Below, piece by piece: positions 8,075 through 15,663 of a stretch of 20,113 bases of DNA. Numbering within the stretch: position 1 is the stretch's first letter; each line of letters begins with the position of its first letter. The DNA is from an uncultured Paracoccus sp. (GTDB taxonomy: Bacteria > Pseudomonadota > Alphaproteobacteria > Rhodobacterales > Rhodobacteraceae): NCBI RefSeq assembly GCF_946221145.1, contig NZ_CAMIOH010000038.1, forward strand, positions 1-20,113. The letters are read 5' to 3'. The position numbers and the translations under genes were made by a program. Below the pieces are notes generated by a model. That model was not told the DNA's origin. It searched no databases and saw nothing but the letters and a program-made list of their open reading frames with translations.

Positions 8075-9472
8075 TCAGCCTTGCATGTCGAAAATCTTGC
8101 CGGGATTCATGATCCCCCTGGGATCGACGGCCTGCTTCAGCCGCCGCATCAGATCCAGCGCCGGGCCGTGTTCGGCGGCCATGTAGGATTTCTTGCCCAG
8201 GCCGACGCCATGTTCCCCCGTCGACGTGCCATCCATGGACAAGGCCATCTCGACCAGCCGCTGGCTGATCCGGCGCCCGGTCGCGGTTTCATCGGGATCG
8301 TTCGGGTCGAACAGCAGCACCAGATGAAAGTTGCCGTCGCCCACATGGCCGACCAGCGGGGCCAGCAGATCGGTCTGCGCGATCTCTGCCTTGATGGCGG
8401 AAATGCATTCCGCCAGCCGAGAGATCGGGACGCAGACATCGGTGGACAGGCCCTTGATCCCCGGCCGCAACGCGCGGGCGGCGTAAAGCGCGTCATGGCG
8501 GATCCGCCACAGCCGCGTGGCGTCGTCAGGCGATTGCGCCAGTTCGATGCGGCTGGCGCCGCCGTCCCGGATCAGTTCGGTCAATATGTCGAGGTCATAG
8601 GCGACGGCGGGTTTCGATCCCGCCAGTTCGATCCACAGCGTCGGAACTTCAGGCAGATCGGCTTGGCGATGGGCGTTGATGGCCCGCATCTGCAGGTCGT
8701 CGGCCAGTTCGATCCGCTGCAACCCCAGCCCCATCTGCAAGGCCGCCGCGACGCAGGCGGTCGCCTGATCCAGCAGGGGAAAGCTGGCCATCACCGTCCG
8801 CGTGGCGGCGGGGATGCCCGCCAGCCGCAGCGTGATTTCGGTGATGATGCCCAGCGTCCCCTCGGCCCCAACGAACAGATGCGTCAGGTCATAGCCCGCC
8901 GCCGACTTGCGCGCGCGGCCCCCCGTCCTGATGACCTGACCGTCCGGCAGCACGACCGTCAGGCCCATGACCAATTCGCGCATCGACCCGTGCCGCACCG
9001 TCATCGTCCCCGAGGCGCGGGTAGAGGCCATACCCCCCAGCGTGGCGTGCGCCCCCAGATCGACCGGGAAGAACAGGCCGGTGCCGCGCAACTCCTCGTT
9101 CAGGCGCTGCCGGGTCAGGCCCGCTTGCACGACGCAATCCATGTCCTCGGGGTTGACCGACAGGATGCGGTCCATCAGCGACAGGTCGAAGGTGATCCCC
9201 CCGGCGCTGGCGATCACCTGTCCTTCCATCGACGATCCCGCGCCAAAGGGAATGACGGGCGCGCCATGGCGGTGGCAGATCGCCATGGCCTGCGCGACCT
9301 CCTCGGTGCTTGCCGGGCGGACGACCGCGTCAGGCAGGGCCGAGGCGATCCAGGATTCTGCCGCACCGTAGTGATCCAGGGCCGAGGCAAAGGACAGCAG
9401 GCGGTCGCCAAACAGCTCGGCCAGGTCCGCGATGGCTGCCGCCGATGCGGGGGACTGACAGTCTTTCATCAT
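8075..9472 (-). CDS. FAD-linked D-2-hydroxyacid dehydrogenase (D-lactate dehydrogenase/glycolate oxidase type)
   Basis: Flavoprotein of 465 residues in the Dld/GlcD family, which oxidises D-2-hydroxyacids to 2-oxoacids and passes electrons to cytochrome c or quinone. The N-terminal FAD-binding (PCMH) domain contains IPFGAGSSMEGQ (residues 75-85) and GAHATLGGMASTRASGT. The C-terminal oxidase domain has GHVGDGNFH (375-383), TGEHGVGLGKK (420s) and the family ending DPRGIMNPGKIF. Tandem ATGs lie at the start; GAGG lies 8 nt upstream of the first. It is placed between the binding-protein gene (44 nt gap with a hairpin) and the aminotransferase gene (3 nt gap). Lactate, an aromatic lactate or imidazolelactate are all possible substrates; the sequence does not decide. 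Confidence 0.9.
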   Translation of the reverse strand: MMKDCQSPASAAAIADLAELFGDRLLSFASALDHYGAAESWIASALPDAVVRPASTEEVAQAMAICHRHGAPVIPFGAGSSMEGQVIASAGGITFDLSLMDRILSVNPEDMDCVVQAGLTRQRLNEELRGTGLFFPVDLGAHATLGGMASTRASGTMTVRHGSMRELVMGLTVVLPDGQVIRTGGRARKSAAGYDLTHLFVGAEGTLGIITEITLRLAGIPAATRTVMASFPLLDQATACVAAALQMGLGLQRIELADDLQMRAINAHRQADLPEVPTLWIELAGSKPAVAYDLDILTELIRDGGASRIELAQSPDDATRLWRIRHDALYAARALRPGIKGLSTDVCVPISRLAECISAIKAEIAQTDLLAPLVGHVGDGNFHLVLLFDPNDPDETATGRRISQRLVEMALSMDGTSTGEHGVGLGKKSYMAAEHGPALDLMRRLKQAVDPRGIMNPGKIFDMQG

Positions 9473-9492
9473 GGGATTTCCTCAAGGGGGGT

Positions 9493-9512
9493 GCCCGGCC
9501 GACAGGCCAGGC
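9493..9512 (-). promoter_or_regulatory. Intercistronic stem-loop between binding-protein and dehydrogenase genes
   Basis: On the minus-strand RNA, GCCUGGCC and GGCCGGGC form an 8-bp stem (one G-U pair) around the tetraloop UGUC, in a 44-nt gap. No T-tract follows. Such hairpins often follow binding-protein genes and protect the upstream message from 3' decay, raising its level over downstream genes. The structure is read directly; its role is inferred. Confidence 0.5.
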
Positions 9513-9516
9513 AAGG

Positions 9517-11073
9517 CTATTCGGTGAACCACCAGCGTTCGCCTGCACGGGCGCCGTCAAGTTCCCAGTCGTTCGCAAGCTCGCCATGGGCGACCTTGTC
9601 CGAGGTCGCGTCGAGGAAGTCAGCCCAGAGCGGCGCGACAAGGCCGCCGTCCTGGCTTATCAGCGCCTGGCATTCCCAGTAAAGCTGCTTGCGCTTCTCC
9701 TTATCCTTTTCGCCGCGCGCGGCCAGAAGCGCCTTGTTGAAGGCCTCGTTGTCCCAACTTGTCTCGTTCCAGCTGCCGATGCTTTCCCGCGAATAGGCCA
9801 AGCTCAGCATCACGTCCTCGCTGACGCGGCCAGACCACTTGGTCGCAAACATTGGGCGCTTGCCCCAGATGTTGGACCAATAGCCATCGTCGGGTTCGCG
9901 CCTGACATCAATGGTGATGCCTGCCGCGGCGGCCTGCTGGGCGTATAGCTGCGCCATGTCCACCGCGCCGGTGAACGGGGCGTCGGCGGCATGGAGCGGC
10001 ACCGTCAATCCCGCCACGCCGCTTTTTTCCAGAAGCGCGCGTGCCTTGTCGGGATCATAGGCGTGCTGGGGCAGGTCGGGGTTGTGACAAGGATAGGCTT
10101 TCGAGATCGGCTGGTCGTTGGCGATCGCGCCATAGCCCGACAGGATCGTGTCCAGCATGGCCTGGCGGTCGATGGCCAACTTCATCGCCATCCTGACATT
10201 CGGATCCTTGAACAGCGGATCGGCGCAGTTCATCGCGAAGCCGTAATGCTGCTTGCCCGTGGTCTGGATCAGCTTCACGCCCGGCATTGACGCCAGCAGC
10301 ATGGCCGTGGCGGTATCCACGCCGCCCATGGCGTCGATCTGACCCGTTTGCAGCGCGGTCGTGCGCGCGTTCACGTCGGCGATGCAGCGCGTCTCGATCG
10401 CGTCGAAATGGGCGCGTCCTTCCTTCCAATAATTCGGGGCGCGGACCACCCGCGCGACGACTCCCGGTTCGAAGGATTCCAGGGTATAACCGCCGGTGCC
10501 GATGCCCTTGTTGAAATCCAGATCGTCCGCCGGGACGATCAGCATGTTGACTTGCGCCATCAGATCCGGGAACACAGAATTGGGCGCAGCCAGCATCACC
10601 GTCACCTCGTCTGGAGCGGTGACCTGAACATCGGTGATCTGCTCCATCAGCGCTTTGACTTCGGAAATCGTCTTGGGACCGCGGTGCAGGTTTATCGAAA
10701 ACACCACGTCTTCCGGGGTCAGCGTTTTGCCGTTGTGGAATTCGACCCCTTGGCGCAGCTTGAAGACCCACTGGGTCAGGTCGTCGCTGGCGTTCCATTC
10801 GGTCGCAAGTTCGGGGACCAGAGTTCCGTTTGGCCCGACCTCGACCAGGCAGTTGCGCAGTTGGTACTGCACATGCATGCAGAAGCGTGTCTCGTTGACC
10901 TGGGGGTCAAGGGTGTCGGCGGTGTCGAAGTCATAGATCGCAAGCCGAAAGGTTCCGCCCTTGCGCGGGGCTGGTTGCGCCAGAAGCGGCGCGGGCCGCA
11001 GCCCCAGAGCGGCTGCCGCGGTCGCCGCCGCCGTGCCCAGAAGCAGCGAGCGGCGGTTGAACAGGATGGACAT
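9517..11073 (-). CDS. ABC transporter substrate-binding protein, peptide/opine family (SBP_bac_5), Tat signal
   Basis: Periplasmic solute-binding protein of 518 residues in the extracellular solute-binding family 5 (dipeptide/oligopeptide/nickel/opine binders). The N-terminus MSILFNRRSLLLG carries a twin-arginine motif, then a hydrophobic alanine-rich stretch and a likely signal cleavage near LLAQPA. Family landmarks follow: LRQGVEFHNGKTLTPEDVVFS, GTGGYTLESFEPG, APNYWKEG, DPNVRMAMKLAIDRQAMLD and a C-terminal VAPLWADFLDA segment. ATG at 11073 has AAGGGAG 7 nt upstream. No permease or ATPase genes of this transporter are in the window, so it must borrow one or the rest lies elsewhere. It heads a probable operon with the dehydrogenase and aminotransferase and is divergent from the LysR gene. 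The ligand is unknown. Confidence 0.9.
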   Translation of the reverse strand: MSILFNRRSLLLGTAAATAAAALGLRPAPLLAQPAPRKGGTFRLAIYDFDTADTLDPQVNETRFCMHVQYQLRNCLVEVGPNGTLVPELATEWNASDDLTQWVFKLRQGVEFHNGKTLTPEDVVFSINLHRGPKTISEVKALMEQITDVQVTAPDEVTVMLAAPNSVFPDLMAQVNMLIVPADDLDFNKGIGTGGYTLESFEPGVVARVVRAPNYWKEGRAHFDAIETRCIADVNARTTALQTGQIDAMGGVDTATAMLLASMPGVKLIQTTGKQHYGFAMNCADPLFKDPNVRMAMKLAIDRQAMLDTILSGYGAIANDQPISKAYPCHNPDLPQHAYDPDKARALLEKSGVAGLTVPLHAADAPFTGAVDMAQLYAQQAAAAGITIDVRREPDDGYWSNIWGKRPMFATKWSGRVSEDVMLSLAYSRESIGSWNETSWDNEAFNKALLAARGEKDKEKRKQLYWECQALISQDGGLVAPLWADFLDATSDKVAHGELANDWELDGARAGERWWFTE

Positions 11074-11162
11074 GCTGGAACTCCCTTGATGTGTCAGGAC
11101 GGCATTGCTTCCGACTTGACGTTCATTTATTTTTATGTCTGGTCTTAAGGCTAGCCGCAGCA

Positions 11163-11213
11163 TTCTGTCAGAACAATTCAGCATACCTAAACTGACGAAT
11201 AGGCTCCCTAAAC
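11163..11213. promoter_or_regulatory. Candidate LysR operator region in divergent gap
   Basis: The 166-bp gap between the binding-protein and LysR genes holds a perfect inverted repeat TTCTG-T-CAGAA (11163-11173). It also holds TCAG-N10-CTGA (11178-11195) and a direct repeat CCTAAAC at 11186-11192 and 11207-11213, exactly 21 bp apart. Divergent LysR regulators usually bind such sites to control both sides. Repeats are seen; regulator binding is inferred. Confidence 0.45.
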
Positions 11214-11239
11214 ATTGCCCGCATGGCGCAGATTTCTAA

Positions 11240-12172
11240 ATGCCCCCTTCCTTGCCCCCCTTGCGCGCTCTCCAGGCCTTTGAGGCATTTGGACGGCTGC
11301 GATCAGTAAATGCCGCCGCAAGCGCCTTGGGGGTCACGGCCGGCGCCATCAGCCAGCAGTTGCGCCTGCTGGAGGATCACGTTGGCGTGCCGCTGCTGGT
11401 CCGGGACGGGCGCCGGGCCGCCCTGACTCCGGCGGGCCGGTCCTATCATGAACTGATCATGCAGGGCTTTGGACGGCTGGTTGTCGCGCAGGATTACATC
11501 CATGCGCACCGGCAGGCCGAACAGTTGACCATTTCGGGCTTTCCCACGCTGATACAGCGGTTCATCAACCCGCGCCTGCCGGAATTTTCGGCATCGGCCA
11601 GTGAGTTGGCAATCCGCATCCTGGCCACGCACCAAGAATCCGATCCGCAGATGATGGAGCAAACCTTTCGCCTCACATATGGTGAGGCGTCGCAACGCTA
11701 CCTTCACAGGCGGGAGCTTTACACGGATTGCTGCTTTCCGGTTTGTTCCCCCCGGTTCCTGGCCCGCTTCCCCCAAGCGCAGGTTGCGGAAGGTTTGATC
11801 AGGCTGCCCTTGATGGCCATCGACTGGGGGCAGGGCTACACCAATGAGCCGCATTGGCGCGACTGGTTCCAGGCCCAGGGCTTGTCGGAACCGTTCCAGA
11901 TACGCCCGGCCCTTGTCTATTCCCTGTCTGGCCTTGCGCTCGAGGCGGCGGTTGCGGGCCAGGGAGCGGTTCTGGCGCAAGCCTCGTTCGTCAGCGACGA
12001 TCTGCGCGAAGGGCGGCTTGTCCGCTTGTCGCAAACCAGCCTGCCCATGCCCGACCCCTATTATGTGTGCTGGGGACCGACCACGCTAGAACAGGGTATC
12101 GCGCGGGAGTTCCTGAACTGGCTGATGCGCTTGACCAAGCCGCTGCGCGTCCCGAGAGATAAGGGCAGCTAA
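11240..12172 (+). CDS. LysR-family transcriptional regulator (GcvA-like)
   Basis: DNA-binding regulator of 310 residues. The N-terminal winged helix-turn-helix (about residues 5-65) reads PPLRALQAFEAFGRLRSVN, then AAASALGVTAGAISQQLRLLE, the GcvA-like form of the LysR HTH. The periplasmic-binding-protein-like effector domain follows, including PRFLARFPQA and SGLALEAAVAGQGAVLAQ. I see no clear ribosome-binding site before the ATG at 11240 (TTTCTAAATG), so the message may be leaderless or weakly translated. The gene is divergent from the binding-protein operon and upstream of the Rieske oxygenase pair, so it probably controls both arms in response to the pathway substrate. The inducer cannot be told from sequence. 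Confidence 0.9.
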   Translation: MPPSLPPLRALQAFEAFGRLRSVNAAASALGVTAGAISQQLRLLEDHVGVPLLVRDGRRAALTPAGRSYHELIMQGFGRLVVAQDYIHAHRQAEQLTISGFPTLIQRFINPRLPEFSASASELAIRILATHQESDPQMMEQTFRLTYGEASQRYLHRRELYTDCCFPVCSPRFLARFPQAQVAEGLIRLPLMAIDWGQGYTNEPHWRDWFQAQGLSEPFQIRPALVYSLSGLALEAAVAGQGAVLAQASFVSDDLREGRLVRLSQTSLPMPDPYYVCWGPTTLEQGIAREFLNWLMRLTKPLRVPRDKGS

Positions 12173-12252
12173 ACAATTGAGCATTCCTTCTGGCCTGTTC
12201 GGTTTCAATTAAGCCTATACCATAAGCCGGACAGCTACATAAAGGTGCAGCC

Positions 12253-13293
12253 ATGTTTCTGAAGAACGCCTGGTATGTCGCGGCCTGGAGCCACGAGATC
12301 GCTAACAGCCTCCAGCAGATCCTTGTCCTTGGCGAAAAGATTTGCGTGTTCCGCAACAGCGAAGGCGAGGTTATCGCCTTGGAGGATTCCTGCCCGCATC
12401 GCAAGTTGCCGCTGTCCAAGGGACGCATCAAGGGCGACACGGTGGAATGCGGCTATCACGGACTGACCTTCGACTGCGCGGGACAATGCGTCTGGGCACC
12501 CGGCGGGGGGCGCATCCCGTCCGCCGCGAAGGTCCGCCCCTATCCGGTGCATGAAAAATACGGCTTGGTCTGGATCTGGATGGGCAACGCCGCGATCGCC
12601 GACGCCGACGACATCATCGACATTCCGAACTTCGACAGTCCCGACTGGGGCATCAACGCGGGCGACGCGATGGAGCTGGCCTGCAACTACCTGCTGATGT
12701 GCGATAACCTGCTCGACCCCACCCACGTCGCCTGGGTTCATGAGGGCAGCTTCGCCCAGGCCGCGACCCGGGACACGCCGCTGAAGGTGACGCGGACCGA
12801 GAACGGCGTGATCGTCCACCGCTGGATGATGAACGTCGAGCCCGCACCCTTCTACAAGAAGATCGTCGAGTTCGACGGCAACTGCGACCGCCTCCAGCAT
12901 TACGAGGTGCGCTATCCTGCCCAAGCGCTGATCCGCGCGGTCTTCACGCCCGCAGGCACCGGCGGTCCCGACGGCACGCTGGACGAAAAGACCTTCGTCA
13001 TGGACAGCTACAACTTCATGACGCCGGTGAACGAGAACGAGACGCGCTATTACTGGTTCCAGTTGCGCAATGTGCGCCCGCAGGACGCGGAACTCTCGAC
13101 GATGATGGCCCATGACGTCCGCGCCGCCTTTGCCGAGGACAAGGCCGTGCTCGAGGAGGTCCAGGTCGGCATGGCCAACAAGACCTCGCCGCATATCGAC
13201 CTGTCGATCGACGCGGGCCAGCTGCGTTTCCGCCGCCAGCTGGAAGCGATGATCGCGGAAGAACAGATGGTCGATGAAAAGCTGAGGGCGTGA
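12253..13293 (+). CDS. Rieske non-heme iron oxygenase, VanA/DdmC-type demethylase family
   Basis: Oxygenase component of 346 residues. The Rieske [2Fe-2S] ligands are Cys47-Pro-His49 and Cys66-Gly-Tyr-His69 (CxH-x16-CxxH). The mononuclear iron site is DNLLDPTHVAWVH, giving His158 and His163 with bridging Asp155; Asp296 in FAEDKAVLEE is the likely third ligand. The N-terminus FLKNAWYVAAWSHEI is the hallmark of the vanillate O-demethylase/dicamba O-demethylase group, which also includes N-demethylases. Reaction by family: oxidative removal of an O- or N-methyl group as formaldehyde, or hydroxylation. It lies 80 nt after the LysR gene; ATG at 12253 follows AAAGGTG. The reductase starts 1 nt after its stop. 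The true substrate is unknown. Confidence 0.92.
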   Translation: MFLKNAWYVAAWSHEIANSLQQILVLGEKICVFRNSEGEVIALEDSCPHRKLPLSKGRIKGDTVECGYHGLTFDCAGQCVWAPGGGRIPSAAKVRPYPVHEKYGLVWIWMGNAAIADADDIIDIPNFDSPDWGINAGDAMELACNYLLMCDNLLDPTHVAWVHEGSFAQAATRDTPLKVTRTENGVIVHRWMMNVEPAPFYKKIVEFDGNCDRLQHYEVRYPAQALIRAVFTPAGTGGPDGTLDEKTFVMDSYNFMTPVNENETRYYWFQLRNVRPQDAELSTMMAHDVRAAFAEDKAVLEEVQVGMANKTSPHIDLSIDAGQLRFRRQLEAMIAEEQMVDEKLRA

Positions 13294-13294
13294 C

Positions 13295-14461
13295 ATGGCC
13301 GATCCGTTCCGGCGCTTCCGCGTGGCCCGCAAGCTGCGCGAAAGCAGCGTCATCACGTCGTTCTATCTGGAGCCCGATGATGGCGGCGACATCTGGCCCT
13401 ACCGGCCCGGACAGTATCTGACCCTGCGGGTCCCCGGAACGGGCGGTCCGGTGCTGCGCACCTATTCGCTGTCAACGGCGGATAGCGATCCCCGGATGCA
13501 TCGCATCAGCGTCAAGCGCGAAGACCGGGGGATCGGATCGGGGTGGCTGCACGACCGCGTGGCCGAGGGCGACGTGATCGAGGTCGCCGCCCCGCGCGGC
13601 GGGTTTGTGCTGGACGAGGACAGCGCGCGCCCCGTCCTGCTGCTGGCGGGCGGCGTCGGCGTGACGCCGCTGCTGGCCATGTTGCACCGCCTGGCCGGGA
13701 CAGATCGCAAGGTCTGGTTCATCCAGGCCGCCGATAATGGCGAGGTCCACGCGCTGCGCGACGAGGTGGCCGGACTGGCGGCGGCGGCGGGCGGGCGCGT
13801 GGTTGCGAAAACCGTTTATCGCTCGCCATCCGACACCGACCGCGCCCAAGGCCGCTTCGATGCCGAAGGGGTGATTGACCGGGCGCTGCTGCAATCGCTG
13901 CTGCCAATCGACGATTACGAGGTCTATCTGTGCGGGCCTACGCCCTTCATGGTGGCGATGTGGCGGCTGCTGACCGGGCTTGGCATCGCGCCCGAACGCA
14001 TCGCCTACGAATTCTTTGGTAAGGGTGGCTCGCTTGCCGCGCTTGCACGGGAACAGGCGGAGCCGAAGCCTGCGCCTGCCAGCGTCATGCCCGCCCATGC
14101 GCCGAAATCGCTTGCGCGGCTTGAACACATCACTGATCCCGATGCCCGCGCGGTGCCGGACGTCCTGCCTGTCGCAAAGACGCCGAAAGCCGCTGCGGCC
14201 GGCAGCGCCGGCCAGGTGGTCTTTGCCCGGTCCGGTGTCACGGCGGACTGGGGCGGGCCGGAAGCCTCCATCCTGGAAATGGCCGAGGCGGCGGGGCTCG
14301 ACCCGGAATTCAGCTGCCGCGAAGGCATCTGCAACACCTGCATGTGCGGGATCCGGGAAGGAAGCGTGGAATATCTTCAAGCGCCGCTGGACCCGCCGCC
14401 TGCCGGAAAGGTGCTAATCTGCTGCACCCGGCCGGTCGGGCGCGTGGTGCTGGACCTCTAG
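13295..14461 (+). CDS. Reductase partner of Rieske oxygenase: FAD, NAD(P)H and C-terminal plant-type [2Fe-2S] domains
   Basis: Electron-transfer protein of 388 residues feeding the Rieske oxygenase encoded directly upstream (1 nt gap). Domain order: ferredoxin-reductase-type flavin domain with YRPGQYLTL and RTYSLS (55-60); NAD-binding domain with LLAGGVGVTPLLAML (from about 117) and YLCGPTPFM; a proline/alanine-rich linker (roughly 255-305); and a C-terminal plant-type ferredoxin domain with Cys341-x4-Cys346-x2-Cys349 and a fourth ligand at Cys376 or Cys377. RTYSLS suggests FAD rather than FMN. It is longer than classical VanB (about 320 residues) because of the long linker and the Hmp-like flavin domain. 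The ending RVVLDL is the normal family terminus, so the gene is complete although transposase debris abuts its stop codon. Confidence 0.92.
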   Translation: MADPFRRFRVARKLRESSVITSFYLEPDDGGDIWPYRPGQYLTLRVPGTGGPVLRTYSLSTADSDPRMHRISVKREDRGIGSGWLHDRVAEGDVIEVAAPRGGFVLDEDSARPVLLLAGGVGVTPLLAMLHRLAGTDRKVWFIQAADNGEVHALRDEVAGLAAAAGGRVVAKTVYRSPSDTDRAQGRFDAEGVIDRALLQSLLPIDDYEVYLCGPTPFMVAMWRLLTGLGIAPERIAYEFFGKGGSLAALAREQAEPKPAPASVMPAHAPKSLARLEHITDPDARAVPDVLPVAKTPKAAAAGSAGQVVFARSGVTADWGGPEASILEMAEAAGLDPEFSCREGICNTCMCGIREGSVEYLQAPLDPPPAGKVLICCTRPVGRVVLDL

Positions 14462-14742
14462 CTGTCTGGTTGTGAAACATCGTTGGCATAGAACAGGATT
14501 TCGTCGACCTTCGGCATGAGGTCACTGCTGTTGGCTGGCGTGTAGCAGGGGTTTGCCAGGCGGGTGTTGTGCTCGAGGCGTCAGTGGACGGTATCGAGGG
14601 GCGACAAGCCGGAAATGACGCGCTGTCGTCGCTTGTAGACCTGGTTAAAGCCGGTCAGGAGGACTTCCAGCTCAGCATGGCTGGAGACAGTGATGCCGAG
14701 AACTTCGCTCGCGACACGGCCGTTCTCATTCAGGTTGGAAGA
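14458..14742 (-). pseudogene. C-terminal remnant of an IS481/IS3-like DDE transposase
   Basis: The minus strand reads SNLNENGRVASEVLG, then ELEVLLTGFNQVYKRRQ, then VISGLSPLDTVH. This resembles the end of rve-type integrase cores, where an R-x-x-x-L-x-GLTP pattern follows the last catalytic residue. An in-frame TGA at 14583-14581 interrupts it; the same frame then continues through LEHNTRLANPCYTPANSSD to VSQPDS and a TAG at 14460-14458. That stop shares the CTAG tetramer with the convergent reductase stop. The catalytic core and both inverted repeats are absent. Family placement rests on recognition of the tail only, so IS481 rather than another rve family is uncertain; that it is non-functional debris is more secure. 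Confidence 0.5.
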
Positions 14743-14744
14743 CT

Positions 14745-15074
14745 GCGTCCACCATCCCCCTGTGTCTGCCCGATACCAGCCTGTCGGTCTGGCCGCGCCT
14801 GGACGCCGAGATCTACCGCATCCACGCCGAGCCTCAGATCGTCCTGCGGACCAACTCCATTGCGCTGCTGACTGACTATGTGGCGGCGGGCGTGGGGATC
14901 AGTTTCCTGACATCTCTGGATGCCGCCGCAGGGGTGGCATCGGGTCGCTTCCTATTCGCAAAGCTTGCCAACCGCAGGCTGGCCGAGCGGCTCGTTCTGT
15001 GCAATGCGTTGAACGCGCCGCTGGGCAAGGCGCAGGCCCGGTTGGTCAGTGCCCTATTCAAGGGGATCCCGTGA
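14745..15074 (+). pseudogene. C-terminal remnant of a LysR-family regulator
   Basis: The plus frame reads ASTIPLCLPDTSLSVWPRL, then RTNSIALLTDYVAAGVGIS, then FLTSLDAAAGVASGRFLF and SALFKGIP before TGA. This is the pattern of the last ~105 residues of a LysR effector domain (LPxxS...; TNS-x-x-L-x-x-xVAAGxGI; GRL). The DNA-binding domain and the first half of the effector domain are missing. The open frame loses LysR character just where the transposase tail of the opposite strand begins (around 14737-14745), indicating a deletion or recombination junction. It is unlike the intact LysR protein at 11240-12172, so it is not a local duplicate. Not expected to be functional. Confidence 0.6.
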
Positions 15075-15293
15075 ACGCAGGATCTGATAATAAGTTGGTA
15101 GCGACGAACGCGGTAGTCGGCAGGCAGAATTCACGTTTAGCATTATGCCCATCGACACCCTCGTGCCGAGAGCTGGGAACTGTGCCATAAAACCCGTTAG
15201 GTGCCGGAGCGGCAGTCGCAGGCGTGCTTCCTTTCAGAATCTGACAAGCCACGATTTGCCGGCTTTTGCAGTTCGAGGAACCTCCCTTTGGCA
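15075..15293. other. Non-coding gap within the debris region
   Basis: I see no credible gene in this stretch between the LysR remnant and the IS30 remnant. Base composition is lower in GC than the flanking operons (for example around 15090-15140), in keeping with transferred or decayed DNA. No inverted repeat marking an insertion-sequence end could be found by eye. Confidence 0.4.
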
Positions 15294-15497
15294 CCGCACT
15301 TGACCCTTCCTGAGCGTAGCATTGTTGCGGCCATGCTGCAGCGCAAGATCAGCGTGGCGCAGATCGCCGTCCAACTCGGCCGACATCGCTCCACCATCCA
15401 TCCGGAGATCCGGCGCAACTTCTGGCAAGACGACGAAGAGCCGATAGCGACTGATTACTGGCAACATGAATGCGCCTTGCCTCGCGTGTCCGTCTGA
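15294..15497 (+). pseudogene. N-terminal remnant of an IS30-family transposase
   Basis: The frame from 15294 reads PHLTLPERSIVAAMLQRK, then ISVAQIAVQLGRHRSTI, then HPEIRRNFWQDDEEP and a stop at 15495-15497. This is the helix-turn-helix head of IS30 transposases (LTLxER...IAxxLGRHRSTIxREIRRN), with Pro in place of the usual Arg before EIRRN. No start codon with a ribosome site was found close by, and the DDE catalytic domain is absent. It is one of three gene fragments in the 14458-15500 scar. Confidence 0.65.
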
Positions 15498-15663
15498 CCA
15501 CATCTACACTTAATTCGCCACCGTTGTGTTGATTGACGCTCTGCGCGAAGGTATCCGCTGCTCTGATCGACCTGACATCTGACGTACTTGTCGGCGATTG
15601 CGTCGGTCTACACGGACATCCCGCCGCTAAATGAGTGATTTTGTTCGTGCAAAGGCACAACCG

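Noticed and set aside
7238..9682. Very long plus-strand open frame (814 codons) opposite the aminotransferase and dehydrogenase genes
   Set aside because: It runs antisense to two well-recognised genes, has no family motifs, and its Gln/His/Gly/Arg-rich composition is the usual shadow of high-GC codon bias.
12175..12210. AATTGA / TCAATT inverted repeat upstream of the Rieske oxygenase gene
   Set aside because: Only 6-bp arms separated by 24 bp in an AT-richer gap; expected by chance often enough that an operator call is not supported.
15058..15294. Minus-strand 78-codon frame in the debris region
   Set aside because: No recognisable motif, no ribosome site, and it overlaps the remnants; more likely chance than a gene.
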